Assembly (NCBI GenBank): GCA_949775045.1
Contig: OX459104.1
Span: 2,706,429 to 2,770,428, forward strand
DNA length: 64,000 bases
Origin: Metridium senile
Lineage: Eukaryota > Cnidaria > Anthozoa > Actiniaria > Metridiidae
Direction: 5' to 3'
Every line of letters starts with the position of its first letter. Position 1 is the first letter of the stretch. The position numbers and the translations under genes are program-made. Under the pieces are notes generated by a model, which saw only the letters and a list, made by a program, of their open reading frames with translations, did not search any database and had not been told where the DNA came from. This document shows positions 48,516-58,828 of this stretch, in pieces.

Positions 48516-50033
48516 ATGCGGCTAATAAACTATCGGTTCCTCTGTAGCCCCAGAAAACTACGGAATTTCATTATCTTGGTAGTAACAATATTTTTCATCG
48601 TAAACTTTGTTATGATCTCTTTACACGAAAAGCGGCCACCTCAAGTTGTTCCTACTAAAATACTTCAAAGATCCGAAGACAGTTTGATATATACTAAACT
48701 AAGAACAAACATCTCCTGCCCTGCGAGAGTTCGATTATTGATACTGGTCTCAAGCAACTTGGGTAATTCTGATCGTCGAACGTTAATTCGAAATTCGTGG
48801 GGTCCAGATAACTCCTTACAAGATCGTTGGCGAACGGTTTTCTTGTTGACGGAGAATGACAACCAGAAAGATAGAGCAAGAGCGGAGATCGAGAGCCAGT
48901 TATACGGTGATATAATCACTGGCGATTACCAAGAAGCCTTCTTCAACATGGCGTTCAAAGTAGCCATGGGTTTCGAATGGGCTTTGAAGTTCTGTAAATT
49001 CAACTATCTTCTTAAAACCGATGATGATATTTTTGTTAACACTCACGGGCTTTTAGAGTATTTGGATAAAAACGGTACTTTAAAAGAGAAGCTTTACACA
49101 GGAAACCCAATGTGGGGAAGTCCAGTTCTTCGGGAAGGTCGCTATGCTGTAAAGCACGCATCGGCTGGAGAACAACGTGATGATGCGACTAATAAGACTA
49201 TGTTTGAGCCATACTGTAGTGGTGGTGGATTCCTGCTTTCAAACGATGTAGTTAGTTCTATTTTAAATATGTATGACTTGGAGCATCCCCTAAACATCGA
49301 CGATGCATACATAGGCGAATTAACTCATCGTGCAGGTGTTTCACCATTGAAGAACACAAAGAATTTCCTAATGTACGCTGATGGATGTAAGTACAATCCA
49401 GAAGCGTTTGTGCAACACCCTGCAAAGGGGCACTGCCTGGAAGAACTACATAGACAGCACGTGAAGTATTTATTAACAGGAGAACTGGAGACGCCTAAGC
49501 CGACAACACCTCCGACAACACCTCCGACAAAACCTCCGACAACACCACAGTCGAATTTTATAGTAGAGCTTCCTGGACAAAATCTGACAGATGATGCCAA
49601 TGTTACAGGAAATCAAAAACTGGTAACTCCAGAGAAAGTGCCCGTGAACATTTCAAATCCCAATTCTACAACATTGAGAAACCAGAATCTGGAAAAAGCT
49701 AAGATTCCTGGACAAACTCCCACACCAGTTGCCAAGGACTTACCAAAGAAGAACGTGAAAACGGAAAAAAATCCTAGTCAAAATCCATCGCCCGTGAAGG
49801 CAGTGCACACTCAAACTCTTTCAAAATCACCAGCTCCGAAAGTACCAGCAACTGTTTTGCAAAATTCGGACCTTGGGTCAAGAGCAACGATTATATCTGG
49901 AAAGTCGCCGACACCTGTAACTGTGAAATTTCAAACTTTTGAACAAAGTAAAATTCCAGAGCTCGTTCCTCCTGGACAGAAACCAACTCCCAATAGTTCT
50001 ACACAATTACCCAATCAAAAACGACAGACATAA
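48516..50033 (+). CDS. GT31 beta-1,3-galactosyltransferase-like enzyme with Pro/Thr-rich tail
   Basis: Intronless coding region, 505 residues from the chosen ATG; an in-frame ATG at 48435 would add 27 residues, but starting at 48516 puts the transmembrane segment (NFIILVVTIFFIVNFVMISL, about residues 18-38) right after a short basic cytoplasmic tail, as in type II Golgi enzymes. GT31 motifs in order: RVRLLILVSS, RRTLIRNSWG, WRTVFLLTEND, YGDIITGDYQEAFFNMAFK, the metal-binding DDD at residues 169-171 (LLKTDDDIFV), YCSGGGFLLS and IDDAYIGEL in place of the usual EDVYVG. It probably transfers a hexose or HexNAc in beta-1,3 linkage from a UDP-sugar. From about residue 324 the C terminus is a low-complexity tail rich in P, T, S and K (TTPPTTPPTKPPTTP), unusual for the family and itself a likely O-glycosylation substrate. 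Acceptor specificity cannot be read. Confidence 0.85.
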   Translation: MRLINYRFLCSPRKLRNFIILVVTIFFIVNFVMISLHEKRPPQVVPTKILQRSEDSLIYTKLRTNISCPARVRLLILVSSNLGNSDRRTLIRNSWGPDNSLQDRWRTVFLLTENDNQKDRARAEIESQLYGDIITGDYQEAFFNMAFKVAMGFEWALKFCKFNYLLKTDDDIFVNTHGLLEYLDKNGTLKEKLYTGNPMWGSPVLREGRYAVKHASAGEQRDDATNKTMFEPYCSGGGFLLSNDVVSSILNMYDLEHPLNIDDAYIGELTHRAGVSPLKNTKNFLMYADGCKYNPEAFVQHPAKGHCLEELHRQHVKYLLTGELETPKPTTPPTTPPTKPPTTPQSNFIVELPGQNLTDDANVTGNQKLVTPEKVPVNISNPNSTTLRNQNLEKAKIPGQTPTPVAKDLPKKNVKTEKNPSQNPSPVKAVHTQTLSKSPAPKVPATVLQNSDLGSRATIISGKSPTPVTVKFQTFEQSKIPELVPPGQKPTPNSSTQLPNQKRQT

Positions 50034-50261
50034 TAGTTTCTGGAAATACTATATTTAGAGGAAATGTGCACGTTAGCAAAATTACAAAAAGAATTCGCCA
50101 TGTTTCCAGAAAAAGTAAAACTGACACATTTTGAAGAAATTTGGAATAAGAAACATTTTATACGACGTTAGAATAAGTATTACTAATAACTGGAAAATCC
50201 TGAAAATGTGTTATGATCTGAAACCGATTGTTTTTAAAAATCTAGAATAGAGTTCATCCTA

Positions 50262-50606
50262 TTTGGTGCAACATAGCGGTCAAACTACGCATGCGCGAAA
50301 AAAGAAAACAAATAAAAAAATCTGACATTGGTGCGGACTCTATAAAAAACGATGGAGTGTACGACTTTCATCGCTTTTTTTCTCAAAATGTAAACAAAAA
50401 TGCGAAAGTATAGACTCATGGTAGCTTTAAAATATAAGGTTATCAGGTTATGTAAACGAAATTTCAAGCTTATATATTCAGGGAATTTCTTAAAAATCGA
50501 CTTCAAACACTGTAGTCCGAAATTCCTAATGTTAATAATGGCAAATTTACCGCTGGGAAACTTTTGCCACGCATGCGTAGTCGTTTGACCGCTGTGTTAT
50601 TTGGTG
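50262..50606. mobile_element. Foldback MITE downstream of GT31
   Basis: TTTGGTGCAACATAGCGGTC, AAACTACGCATGCG and their near inverses ACGCATGCGTAGTCGTTTGA, CCGCTGTGTTATTTGGTGC are the ends. It may supply the GT31 poly(A) signal (AATAAA near 50310). Confidence 0.6.
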
Positions 50607-50616
50607 CTGATAACCC

Positions 50617-50673
50617 ATTCTCGTACCCAGACCAACTCAGTCGAACGAACGAGTTAGTCTGGGTACGAGAATG
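50617..50673. repeat. Small perfect palindrome
   Basis: ATTCTCGTACCCAGACCAAC and its inverse enclose CAGTCGAACGAACG. Confidence 0.65.
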
Positions 50674-50839
50674 CTAATAACCATCAAGCACTCAGGCCCT
50701 TGCTTAATTTGCAGTTTATGCGTTTTGACTGATAATGCTATCCAGTCTCATTGGTTTCGTGGTTATTATGGGGAGCTTTATTGTTTGTTTAGTAATGAGT
50801 GTTATTATTATTTTTTTCATAGGGGTTCTCATTTAAAAA

Positions 50840-51060
50840 AATGAGAAAACTAGCCAGTAAACTAGTATAGGCTGCGTCGGTGTTTGATATAAATGATAGG
50901 CAATAGCACTGTAAAAAAGTTGACTTAACTTTACTGACGTTTCGAGCTTTAGCCCTTCGTCTCTTTTACTCCGACGAAGGGCTAAAGCTCGAAACGTCAG
51001 TAAAGTTAAGTCAACATTTTTTACGATGTTACAAATTTCATTATATTACCTCTCATTTCC
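50840..51060. repeat. Head-to-head pair of the Penelope-related repeat
   Basis: A minus-strand copy from AACTAGCCAGTAAACTAGTA to TTTAGCCCTTCGTC is followed directly by a plus-strand copy CCGACGAAGGGCTAAAGCTC, making a long palindrome centred near 50965. Confidence 0.75.
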
Positions 51061-51483
51061 AATTTTAGTTTATTACACACTTATGCACAATTTCAAACTT
51101 GTGATTGAGTGATTTTCATATGGTTGTGAAAGAATAGTCAATTTATATATAGAATCTAAATATAAAAAAAATTGAAATTGAAATTTCAACTGCTAAGAAT
51201 TAAAAAAAAAAAAATACAATCACCTGTTTATCTGTACTTTACGTGTACAACGTTTTAAAATAATCGATATATATATGCTACTAACCATTCTTTCGCGACA
51301 AATGAAAATAACGTTTTATATTGTCAAATTAGTACTATTTATTACAACATACATAAAATTAACAGTAGGTCAAGTGTTCTAATTCTAAAATGTCGCATGC
51401 TTATAGTATGTTCGCTATATTTGTTTCTTGGGTTTAGTGTAAACCACAGGATTAAGCTTATACCACTGCTAAAGGTATCTCGA

Positions 51484-51811
51484 CACACGAGGGGTTTTGC
51501 TCCCTGGGCATTTTGCTCCCCGGGCATTTTGCTCCCGGGCATTTTGCTCTCGGGCATTTTGCTCGCCTCGTAATTTGTTTACCGGGCATCTTGTTCCCCG
51601 GGCATTTTGCTCCTCGGGAATTTTGCTCCCTCGTTTGTTCCAACCATTTCCCGCGGGACAGAATTTTGCACCCGACTCTTGCTAAACAGGTTCAACATCG
51701 GGTAGTATGCGGCTCTGGGGCAAAATTAGATTCCTGCGAGAACATGTTTTGTCTAAAATCGTTGATATACACGAAAGAGCAAAATACCCGGGAGCAAAAC
51801 ATCTCGTGTGT
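51484..51811. mobile_element. Foldback element with GGGCATTTTGCTCCC minisatellite
   Basis: CACACGAGGGGTTTTGCTCC at the left is inverted at the right as GGGAGCAAAACATCTCGTG. Between them are about nine 15-18 bp units of GGGCATTTTGCTCCC (51505-51632). Same architecture as 54030-54689 but unrelated sequence. Confidence 0.65.
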
Positions 51812-52439
51812 ACCGCACTCTAGCATAAAGTGTATATGGGGTTTTATAGGTTGATATTTGTAATAATTGATATTTTATATATTTAAATAGTACATTTAAA
51901 TTATTTACATCATTATAAGTGGTTTTTGTTTGTTGATACACCACGTGTTTTTGATTGAATGTTTTTTTTATTGGCTTTTTCCTTCATATCATACGAAGGC
52001 AGGGACACCACAACTGCTTACACCAATTACTGTTGTCCCTATTGTATGTTGAGACCTGACCTGATAGAACTGTGGTAATAATAATGGTGATCAGGATGAT
52101 CATGAACGTGGTGATGATCATGATGCTGATGGTATAACGTAGTGATCGATGATGATATTAATAATAAAAATAATTGTTCCTATAGACATCTATAGAGTCA
52201 CGAGGTCGAGCCGAACCGTTGCCGGATGAGCTCGTTCTTTTGGAAAAGTTATTGATGTTTAAAAATTTTAATACCCTACACTAGACCCACTGTTGATTCG
52301 AGGTGATGGTGTTATAAAGTCCTTCTTGACTTTCACCCCACCCTCCCCTCCCCAACATTCTATTCACGTCATAAGAAGCCTGTCAAACACCATTGTTCCG
52401 GGTCTTGCTTCAGCATATCATATCGTTGAACGAGATGAA

Positions 52440-52682
52440 GCGTAAATAACAAGCGAAACTAACTTATCCTAGGTATACATTCTCTCCTATAGCCTAGCAG
52501 CCATCCTGTTTAGCAGCCTCAACCATCGATGAAACTAGCCTAGAAGACTGACTACAATAGTACTCGGAGACTCCAAGAAGTTGAAATCAAACATTCTACA
52601 AATATTTTAATATCGATATTCACAGCAGTTTATATATGAACAAGTTTGGTTTAAAAATCTGATTCTTGGATTGAAATAAATT
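52440..52682 (+). other. Candidate 5' noncoding exon of the PPxY membrane protein gene
   Basis: A non-repetitive segment ends ATAAATTG|GTAAGTATAT near 52682, a strong donor. The next strong plus-strand acceptor before a coding start is at 54873. A 2.2-kb first intron would contain the foldback at 54030-54689. Boundaries at the 5' side are unknown. Confidence 0.3.
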
Positions 52683-54029
52683 GGTAAGTATATAAGTTAT
52701 TTTAAAATAAGTGAAATTGCACGGTTAAGGGGTAGATAAGTTTAATAATCGCACTGTTAAAGGTGTTTTATGACAAATGTTATGAGGTGAATTAGTATGT
52801 TTGCTGAATCATAAGTGATTGCATAATTTCACAAATGTTAAAGTTTTAAAAACACTGGTTTGACAAAAATTCGAACATAAGTGGGTTATTATTGCACGTA
52901 CGATAGTGGAGTAAATACCAGAAATTATTGCACTGAACGTAACATCGTTCAATATGAGTTTAATGATAAGGTTTATTCTTTAGTTGACTTTAGATTTGTA
53001 TGATTAATATTCAATTCACGCTTAACTGATTTGGAAATAATTCGTAGCTGTTATAAAAAATTTGCCAGTTACCTTTTAAAGTATTTAGAAAATATAAGGG
53101 GATCGAAAGTGAAATTAGCTATAGTGAGGTCAATATCTGATATTTCTGCAATTAAATGTTTGTTTTAAAATATATATAGCTTGTGAGATCAATTTGCCAG
53201 TTGAATTTTTCATTGTATACGTGTCAGTAATTACATTCAATGAATTTAAAAACTTCAAACTACTACTGTATTCAATAAGGAGCAAAGTCTAAAACCAAAT
53301 TAAGTGTGACGCGCGTTTCTAAAATATAAAATTGCACAATAATATTACCATACATGCATTGTCATAACTATCGTTCAGGCATTGATTTCGAATTGATTCG
53401 ACATTCTAGTGCCCTGGATGTCAGAGGTTTGAGGATTTTACGATTTAAAGTAGTTTCAAGGACTATTTTGTTCAGTTGTATCGTGACTCGACCATCGTCG
53501 CTTTGCGACTCAATAGCTCGTTGCTTCGCGACTAATATTATTCCTTATAAAAGTAAATAAGCCCCTTTGGAACCAGGGTAACATTCTAGTTACGTTCAAT
53601 GGAAGTTGACAAGTTGTAACGACAAAAACTTCACATTGTTTACCCTGATGTATAGTAGCTTTAGTGAAAACTTTTTTTTTTAATAAAAAATCAATACAGG
53701 TGATGGAACGTGTCTGTAAAATAAAATTGAGTTTGTCTGATGTGTAGTTGTGCGTCGTTTTTTCCGCTTAGTGATTTTGTAACTGATGCGTACTAAGGAA
53801 CGTTCAATGCGACGAAAGCCTTTAATTTGTCGATTTTTCGCGACTTCTGATTTTTCAATTTGTTGAGTTTTAATTCGATTTAATGATAGATTAATTAATG
53901 TGGATTGTTTTACATTAATTTATTAACTTTGTACGTTATGATACGAAAATCGTTGCCTGGCAACATAAATTAATTAAAAAAACTTGCATGAGATGTACAA
54001 TGCATTTCGGTCTTTGAATATACTATTCT

Positions 54030-54689
54030 ACGGTGGCCCATAGGGGACACTCGGGTTTTTTTGAAATCCAGGTTTTTTTTTAATTTTTGAGGCTAAGTTT
54101 TCTTTTTAAACGCCCAGTTTTTTCTAAACGGTATATATATTTTTTTATGCCCAGGATTTATTTTCGAAACGTCAAAAGTCATTTTAACTCCCAGGGTTTC
54201 TATTCAAACGCCCAGGGTTTTTTCTAAACGCCCAGGGTTTTTTTTCTAAACGCCCAGGGTTTTTTTCTAAACGCCCAGGGTTTTTTCTAAACGCCCAGGG
54301 TTTTTTCTAAACGCCCAGGATTTTCTCCAAACGCCCAGGGTTTTTATTTAAACGCCCAGGGTTTTTCTTTAAACGCCCAGGGTTTTTATTTAAACGCCCA
54401 GGGTTTTTACTCAAACGCCCAGGGGTTTTCTTTAAACGCCCAGGGTTTTTATTCAAATATATAAAAATAAAAACCCTGGGCGTTTAGAAAAAACCCTGGG
54501 CGTTTAGAAAAAACCCTGGGCGTTTGAATAGAAACCCTGGGCGTTTAGAAACAACTCTGGGCGTTAAAACGACTTGTGCTGAGAGTAAAATAAAAAAAAT
54601 ATATACCGTTTAGAAAAAATTTAGCCTCAGAAAATAAAAAAACCCTGGATTTCAAAATAACCCGAGTGTTCCCTACTATGGGCCACCGT
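54030..54689. mobile_element. Foldback element whose arms are minisatellites, with 8-bp target duplication
   Basis: Ends ACGGTGGCCCATA and TATGGGCCACCGT are a 13-bp inverted repeat, flanked by ACTATTCT at 54022-54029 and 54690-54697. The left arm carries about 15 units of AAACGCCCAGGGTTTTT and the right arm about 5 in reverse. An 8-bp duplication fits hAT-type integration. It ends 193 bp before the PPxY gene start. Confidence 0.85.
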
Positions 54690-54882
54690 ACTATTCTGTA
54701 TTCACAATTCTACCCTTTTTAAAATGGCTGCATGCGGTTTCAAAAAAAGCCAGATTCGTGAGGGTAACAGGGATAACAATTTGGCAGTATCATGTTCAAG
54801 TTATTTGCAAACATCAAACAAACAAACAAACTTCAAGTATGTTTTTTTTATCAGCGAACCATTTTTTTTTCAGTGAACCAAA

Positions 54883-55749
54883 ATGGCCAAATTGGATCTC
54901 AAGGTTGTCATGGTTATTCTTGCTGTCGTTATGTTGGTGATGTTATTTGACGAAACCGAAGCAGGACGACGGCGTTCCTTTTCGAGCAGCCGCCGACGGG
55001 CAATCGGTCGCCGACGGACATTTTCTTCATCGAGACGCCGACTCTCGAGCAGTCGCCGACGCTCGATTAGTCGCCGACGGTCATTCTCGTCTGGTCGCCG
55101 CCGACGATCATCATACGGCTCATCCCGAAGCACTTCTTCTAGTTCGGGTCTCGTGATTGGTCTTTCCATATTTGGTGTGTTAACGGGTCTCGTCATCTTC
55201 GGGATTGTGATTGGCTGTTGCTGTTGTCGTTCAAAGCGACAAGCTAACAACGGAAGAATCATTACACAACAACCGGAAGTGGAGTATCGAATGCAGTTCC
55301 AGAACTCCAGGGAAAATGAGCCTCCACCTTATACAGAAGATGTTTATCCTTATCCGACGAAAAGTGACGCATACCCACCCCCTGGGGAAACCATTCCTCC
55401 CTCTCAGGGTCCCCCAGGGGCGATGCCGTACCCACCAGCGCCTTATCCACCTGGTGATCCACCCGCATACCCTCCCCCTGGGGCTAACATTACTCCATAC
55501 CCTCCCTTAGGGGATGCCAATGTACCATACCCTCCCCCTGGGGATACCAATGCCCCATACCCTCCCCCTGGGGATAGCACCGTGGTTTATCCTCCACCAC
55601 AGGGAGCCCAAGAGGCGACAAATTTGCCATACCCCATTTCCGGTCAGACTCCAGCAGCAAGTGGTCCTCCCATTCTTCCTCCTCCTCCTTCGTACGATGA
55701 CGTAGTAAAGGACAGTCAGGGTGGGACGCAAGGGGGAGGTACTCCTTAA
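54883..55749 (+). CDS. Type I membrane protein with Arg/Ser-rich ectodomain and PPxY motifs
   Basis: 288 residues. Signal peptide residues 1-27 (VVMVILAVVMLVMLF core), Arg/Ser repeat region 28-88 made of SSSRRR-type units with many RRR sites, transmembrane helix about 88-111 (GLVIGLSIFGVLTGLVIFG), four consecutive cysteines at 112-115 (likely palmitoylation), then a proline-rich cytoplasmic tail with repeated YPPPGD units (about 182-240), PPPY at 147-150 and PPSY at 268-271. The plan resembles WW-ligand adaptors such as WBP1/VOPP1 and CYYR1, but those have cysteine-rich ectodomains and this one has none. The PPxY motifs suggest recruitment of WW-domain ubiquitin ligases; this is inference. 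The ATG lies 9 bp after a strong acceptor (TTTTTTTTCAG, ending at 54873), so an upstream noncoding exon is expected. No orthologous family is recognised with confidence. Confidence 0.8.
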   Translation: MAKLDLKVVMVILAVVMLVMLFDETEAGRRRSFSSSRRRAIGRRRTFSSSRRRLSSSRRRSISRRRSFSSGRRRRSSYGSSRSTSSSSGLVIGLSIFGVLTGLVIFGIVIGCCCCRSKRQANNGRIITQQPEVEYRMQFQNSRENEPPPYTEDVYPYPTKSDAYPPPGETIPPSQGPPGAMPYPPAPYPPGDPPAYPPPGANITPYPPLGDANVPYPPPGDTNAPYPPPGDSTVVYPPPQGAQEATNLPYPISGQTPAASGPPILPPPPSYDDVVKDSQGGTQGGGTP

Positions 55750-55932
55750 TCATAGTTTATAGTCACCATAGAAATGCAAAATCAAGGCACAGAATACAAA
55801 CATTTGAAATGGGGGGGAGAGGTCTAACATCCCACCAAAGCGACAGACCCAACTGAATTTATGGGGTTATACCAAGTTAAAGCAAAATCGGTGAACCCCC
55901 ATGTAGCACCCACGGGCACTGCCTGGTCCTAT

Positions 55933-56127
55933 CATACACCTAATCGGCTATAACGCGTTGCTATGTACTTTTCCACCCAAATCAAATATTTTGTGAATAA
56001 GATTCTTTGTCTTATGTATTTCAATGTCACGTGGAAAATATTTGGAACAAAAGTTTTTATTCCCAGAGGTTTTGAATTGGTTGGAAACGTACATAGCAAC
56101 GCGTTAGCCGATTAGGTCAATGGACAC
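55933..56127. mobile_element. Foldback MITE ACCTAATCGGCTATAACGCG
   Basis: ACCTAATCGGCTATAACGCG followed by TTGCTATGTAC is inverted at the right end (GTACATAGCAACGCG, TTAGCCGATTAGGT). Confidence 0.75.
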
Positions 56128-56174
56128 ACTCTTAATGACTTTATAATTAGAGCTTAACCTTAAACTTGAAAAGT

Positions 56175-56775
56175 AGTTTACAGCGCGACGCGCAAAAGTA
56201 TGACCACATTTAATATATATATCTTATTAGACAGTTTGATGTGTAATATGGCTGGGTATTTTACGAATGAAACGCTGTATTTTGACGAGCCTCCGGGCGA
56301 GTCAAAATGCAAGTTAACGAGTAAAATATCCAGCCATATTACACATTAAACTGTTTAATAAGTTATTTATTATCCAGTCAAAAGATTTTTGTTCTTTTAT
56401 AAAGCAAAATATTGTTTTAGTTGAGGACTAGATAGACGAGTAAAAATATCGCTGGATATTTTTACTCGATCCAGTCCTACTCCTGCGATATTTTTACTCG
56501 TCTATGACTAGTTGGATAATAAATTCGCTAGCCTGCGTGGCCGGCTCTTGGGGAATTGGGGACGAGGATTCCCCAAGAGCCGGCCACGAAGGCTATAAAT
56601 TCGCATACTCAGTCTATGCGCGGGAGTTTGTACTTTAAACAGACACATTTGATGTGAAGTTGTCTGATTTTACCTAGTAAGGCGTGTAAAAACTTGTTTC
56701 GCAGCATAAAGTCCGTGCATAGAAGTATGCGAATATATTAAAAGCTGGGTCATACTTTTGCGCGTCGCGCTGTAA
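56175..56775. mobile_element. Nested palindrome cluster
   Basis: Outer arms TTACAGCGCGACGCGCAAAA (56178) and its inverse (about 56770). Inside are three separate palindromes: 56240-56350 (TGTGTAATATGGCTGG), 56420-56515 (GACGAGTAAAAATATCG) and 56531-56596 (the AGCCTGCGT microelement). Confidence 0.7.
56531..56596. mobile_element. Palindromic AGCCTGCGT microelement, second copy
   Basis: TAGCCTGCGTGGCCGGCTC and its inverse GAGCCGGCCACGAAGGCT enclose a hairpin of TTGGGGAA/TTCCCCAA. ATAAATTCGC flanks both sides, a 10-bp duplication. It sits inside a larger cluster of nested palindromes. Confidence 0.7.
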
Positions 56776-57171
56776 CAACAACGATTGTTTTAAACAACAA
56801 AGTGGACAAACCAAGTTGATCATGCATATATTATCTTTTATAATTACATATAATTAGGTTTTGGAATAAATAAAGTTATTTTTGTTCTAGTTAATTGTTT
56901 CCATTTAAGCATGATCAATATTAATTAATTCTGTATTCTAAAAGGAGAAATAATTTAATTGGCTAAAGTTCTCTCGTTCTCTCGGCTGTGTCACAAGTTG
57001 TTCATCTATAGCTAAGAACTGAAGTATCTTTTACATTGTCAACGCACTCACCACGTCAACCGTATTGGCTGTCTTATTCCAGGTAAGCAAAAAGTGAAAT
57101 ACTAAAGTGTATTTTTTTATTTTCTAACCGTATATAAACGACTTTTTATTTAGCCAGATAGAGTGAAGACA

Positions 57172-58828
57172 TTAAGGTATCAGGACTGGTTATGGACAAC
57201 TCTCTGCTCAAATTTTTTTTCTTCTTCTATAAGTTAGATTGTGATATTATCTAACATATTCTATAAAAAAAATGCCGTTTTTACTTTCCAATTTCGCTAA
57301 ATTGCTGATAATAAAATTCGTGATCAACATTTGACCGGAACTATCATGTCAACAGCTAATTAGCTATCTGTCATCGTAAGCTAATTGCCAGGCAACAATA
57401 TGAGCCCCATGTGATTTCATACGTGAATCGTCGTGCACAAGAATCTTTAACTCAAATACGGCTTCTACGCGAAAATCGAAAAACTTTTAATAATCTCTGT
57501 CATATTCATGGTATAGATTCTCGTATAGTCCATTACGATTCTTTATTGGCTTCTCGAAAGCGCAGATCGTCTTCTTTGTTTATATCGCCAAAACCAAAGA
57601 AACCTTTCCCGCTCGAACGACGAAAATCTCTCCGCGAAAGCGATCGAGGCTCGTATTATATGCTCAGGAAACACGTACAAAGGTCAGGATTCTACACAAA
57701 GTGCTGCATATTGTAGTTAAGTGCTTGCTTCGAGGTTTTAATACAAACACTTCGAAATCAAATCTAGAAGTTAGGGCCGAAGTTAGAACGTCAAATATTC
57801 AGTATTCAACGGGAAGTAAGCAGCAAAAGTAGCATTGTTATCTGTGCGTTGTTACAAAGGTATTGACATTAAAATACGATCATAATTACCCGGCCCCAAT
57901 TCCCTCATTTGTAATGTTGAATAACAATTTCTCTAGGTCGCCGTAGCGGCTCTGGTTGTGTGTTTGCATCGGCCACAGCTTCGCCATTCACACTCGAACG
58001 GTTTCCTCTAGGCATAGTTTGTTTCTCTAGTTGAATTTGTAAAATCGTATGTTAGGATTTCAGTGAGTGTCAACTAATATTATAGGCGAAATGCATCATA
58101 AAGTCATTAACGACATCGACTAGAAACATGGGTTTCAATACACCAGAGAACGAGTGACTGGAATAGCATCCTATTACACTAATAATAGCCTACGGTATAT
58201 GATACAGACCGGGCAAGATGACAACTCATTGACAGATGAAGTGTCTGTGTAAACACTCAGTGGCTCCCTGGCCCGAAACTTATAAACGCGTTTTTCTCGG
58301 TAACTTTTTAGCCTCAAATTTTCATTTTTAAACGACTATCATTCGCTCAAATTTTGACAGATTGCAACTAAACTTCGCAATATTGTAGAACGATGTTTCA
58401 AGCGTGGGACGGTGTCTGCGATTTCCTATTTTTTATTTTGTTAAAAAGATATCACTTCATTAGTAAGAAAATACATTAAAATATCGATTGTCGATGTTTG
58501 AGATCTCGTAGCAACTGATCTAAGAAAGATATGAAAAATCCCAGGCACCGTTTTTGAGATTAACTTCTCTAACGTGCAAAGACGTGTTTGTTATTGACGT
58601 GACGTAATTTGTAAAGGGCTGTGATTTTTCAAACAAAGGACACTCAAATCGCATTAAACTCTACATATCTTTTTCGCAATTTAAGTTATGGACAATTCGA
58701 AAACATTTCCTAAAACTACATTTATTCACCTATCAGATAATATATACTTTTATAACAAAATATTGTAAAGCTTGAGCACAATTTGAAGTCGCGCACATAG
58801 GGGTCCATAACCAGTCCTGATACCTTAA
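57172..58828. mobile_element. Candidate TTAA-flanked element with 22-bp inverted termini
   Basis: TTAA then GGTATCAGGACTGGTTATGG at the left, and the same sequence inverted ending in TTAA at the right. TTAA duplication is typical of piggyBac and Kolobok. The interior has no transposase but contains the basic ORF at 57392-57716. Confidence 0.6.
57392..57716 (+). CDS. Short basic ORF, possible terminal exon of an unknown gene
   Basis: An open frame follows the possible acceptor AATTGCCAG at 57383-57391 and runs to TAG at 57714. It encodes about 108 residues rich in R, K and S (RRAQESLTQIRLLRENRK, ASRKRRSSSLF, KPKKPFPLERRKSLRES). There is no ATG near its 5' end in frame (the frame starts with GTG at 57411), so it can only be an exon or a shadow. 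A noncoding exon ending TTATTCCAG|GTAAGC at 57082 lies upstream. It sits inside a candidate TTAA-flanked element (57172-58828). I do not recognise the product. Confidence 0.3.

Larger units (their letters stand above)
51060..54029. other. Gap with no coding gene recognised
   Basis: Apart from the minisatellite foldback at 51484 and the candidate noncoding exon at 52440-52682 this is anonymous AT-rich DNA. Short ORFs in it show no family similarity or splice context. Confidence 0.5.

Noticed and set aside
51342..51685. CPGAKCPGSKMP-type and PGHFAPRAFCS-type ORFs
   Set aside because: They are the GGGCATTTTGCTCCC minisatellite read on either strand.
54870..55753. Reverse-strand ORFs opposite the PPxY gene (Arg/Glu-rich)
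   Set aside because: Shadows of the plus-strand coding repeats; the plus strand has the signal peptide, helix and splice acceptor.
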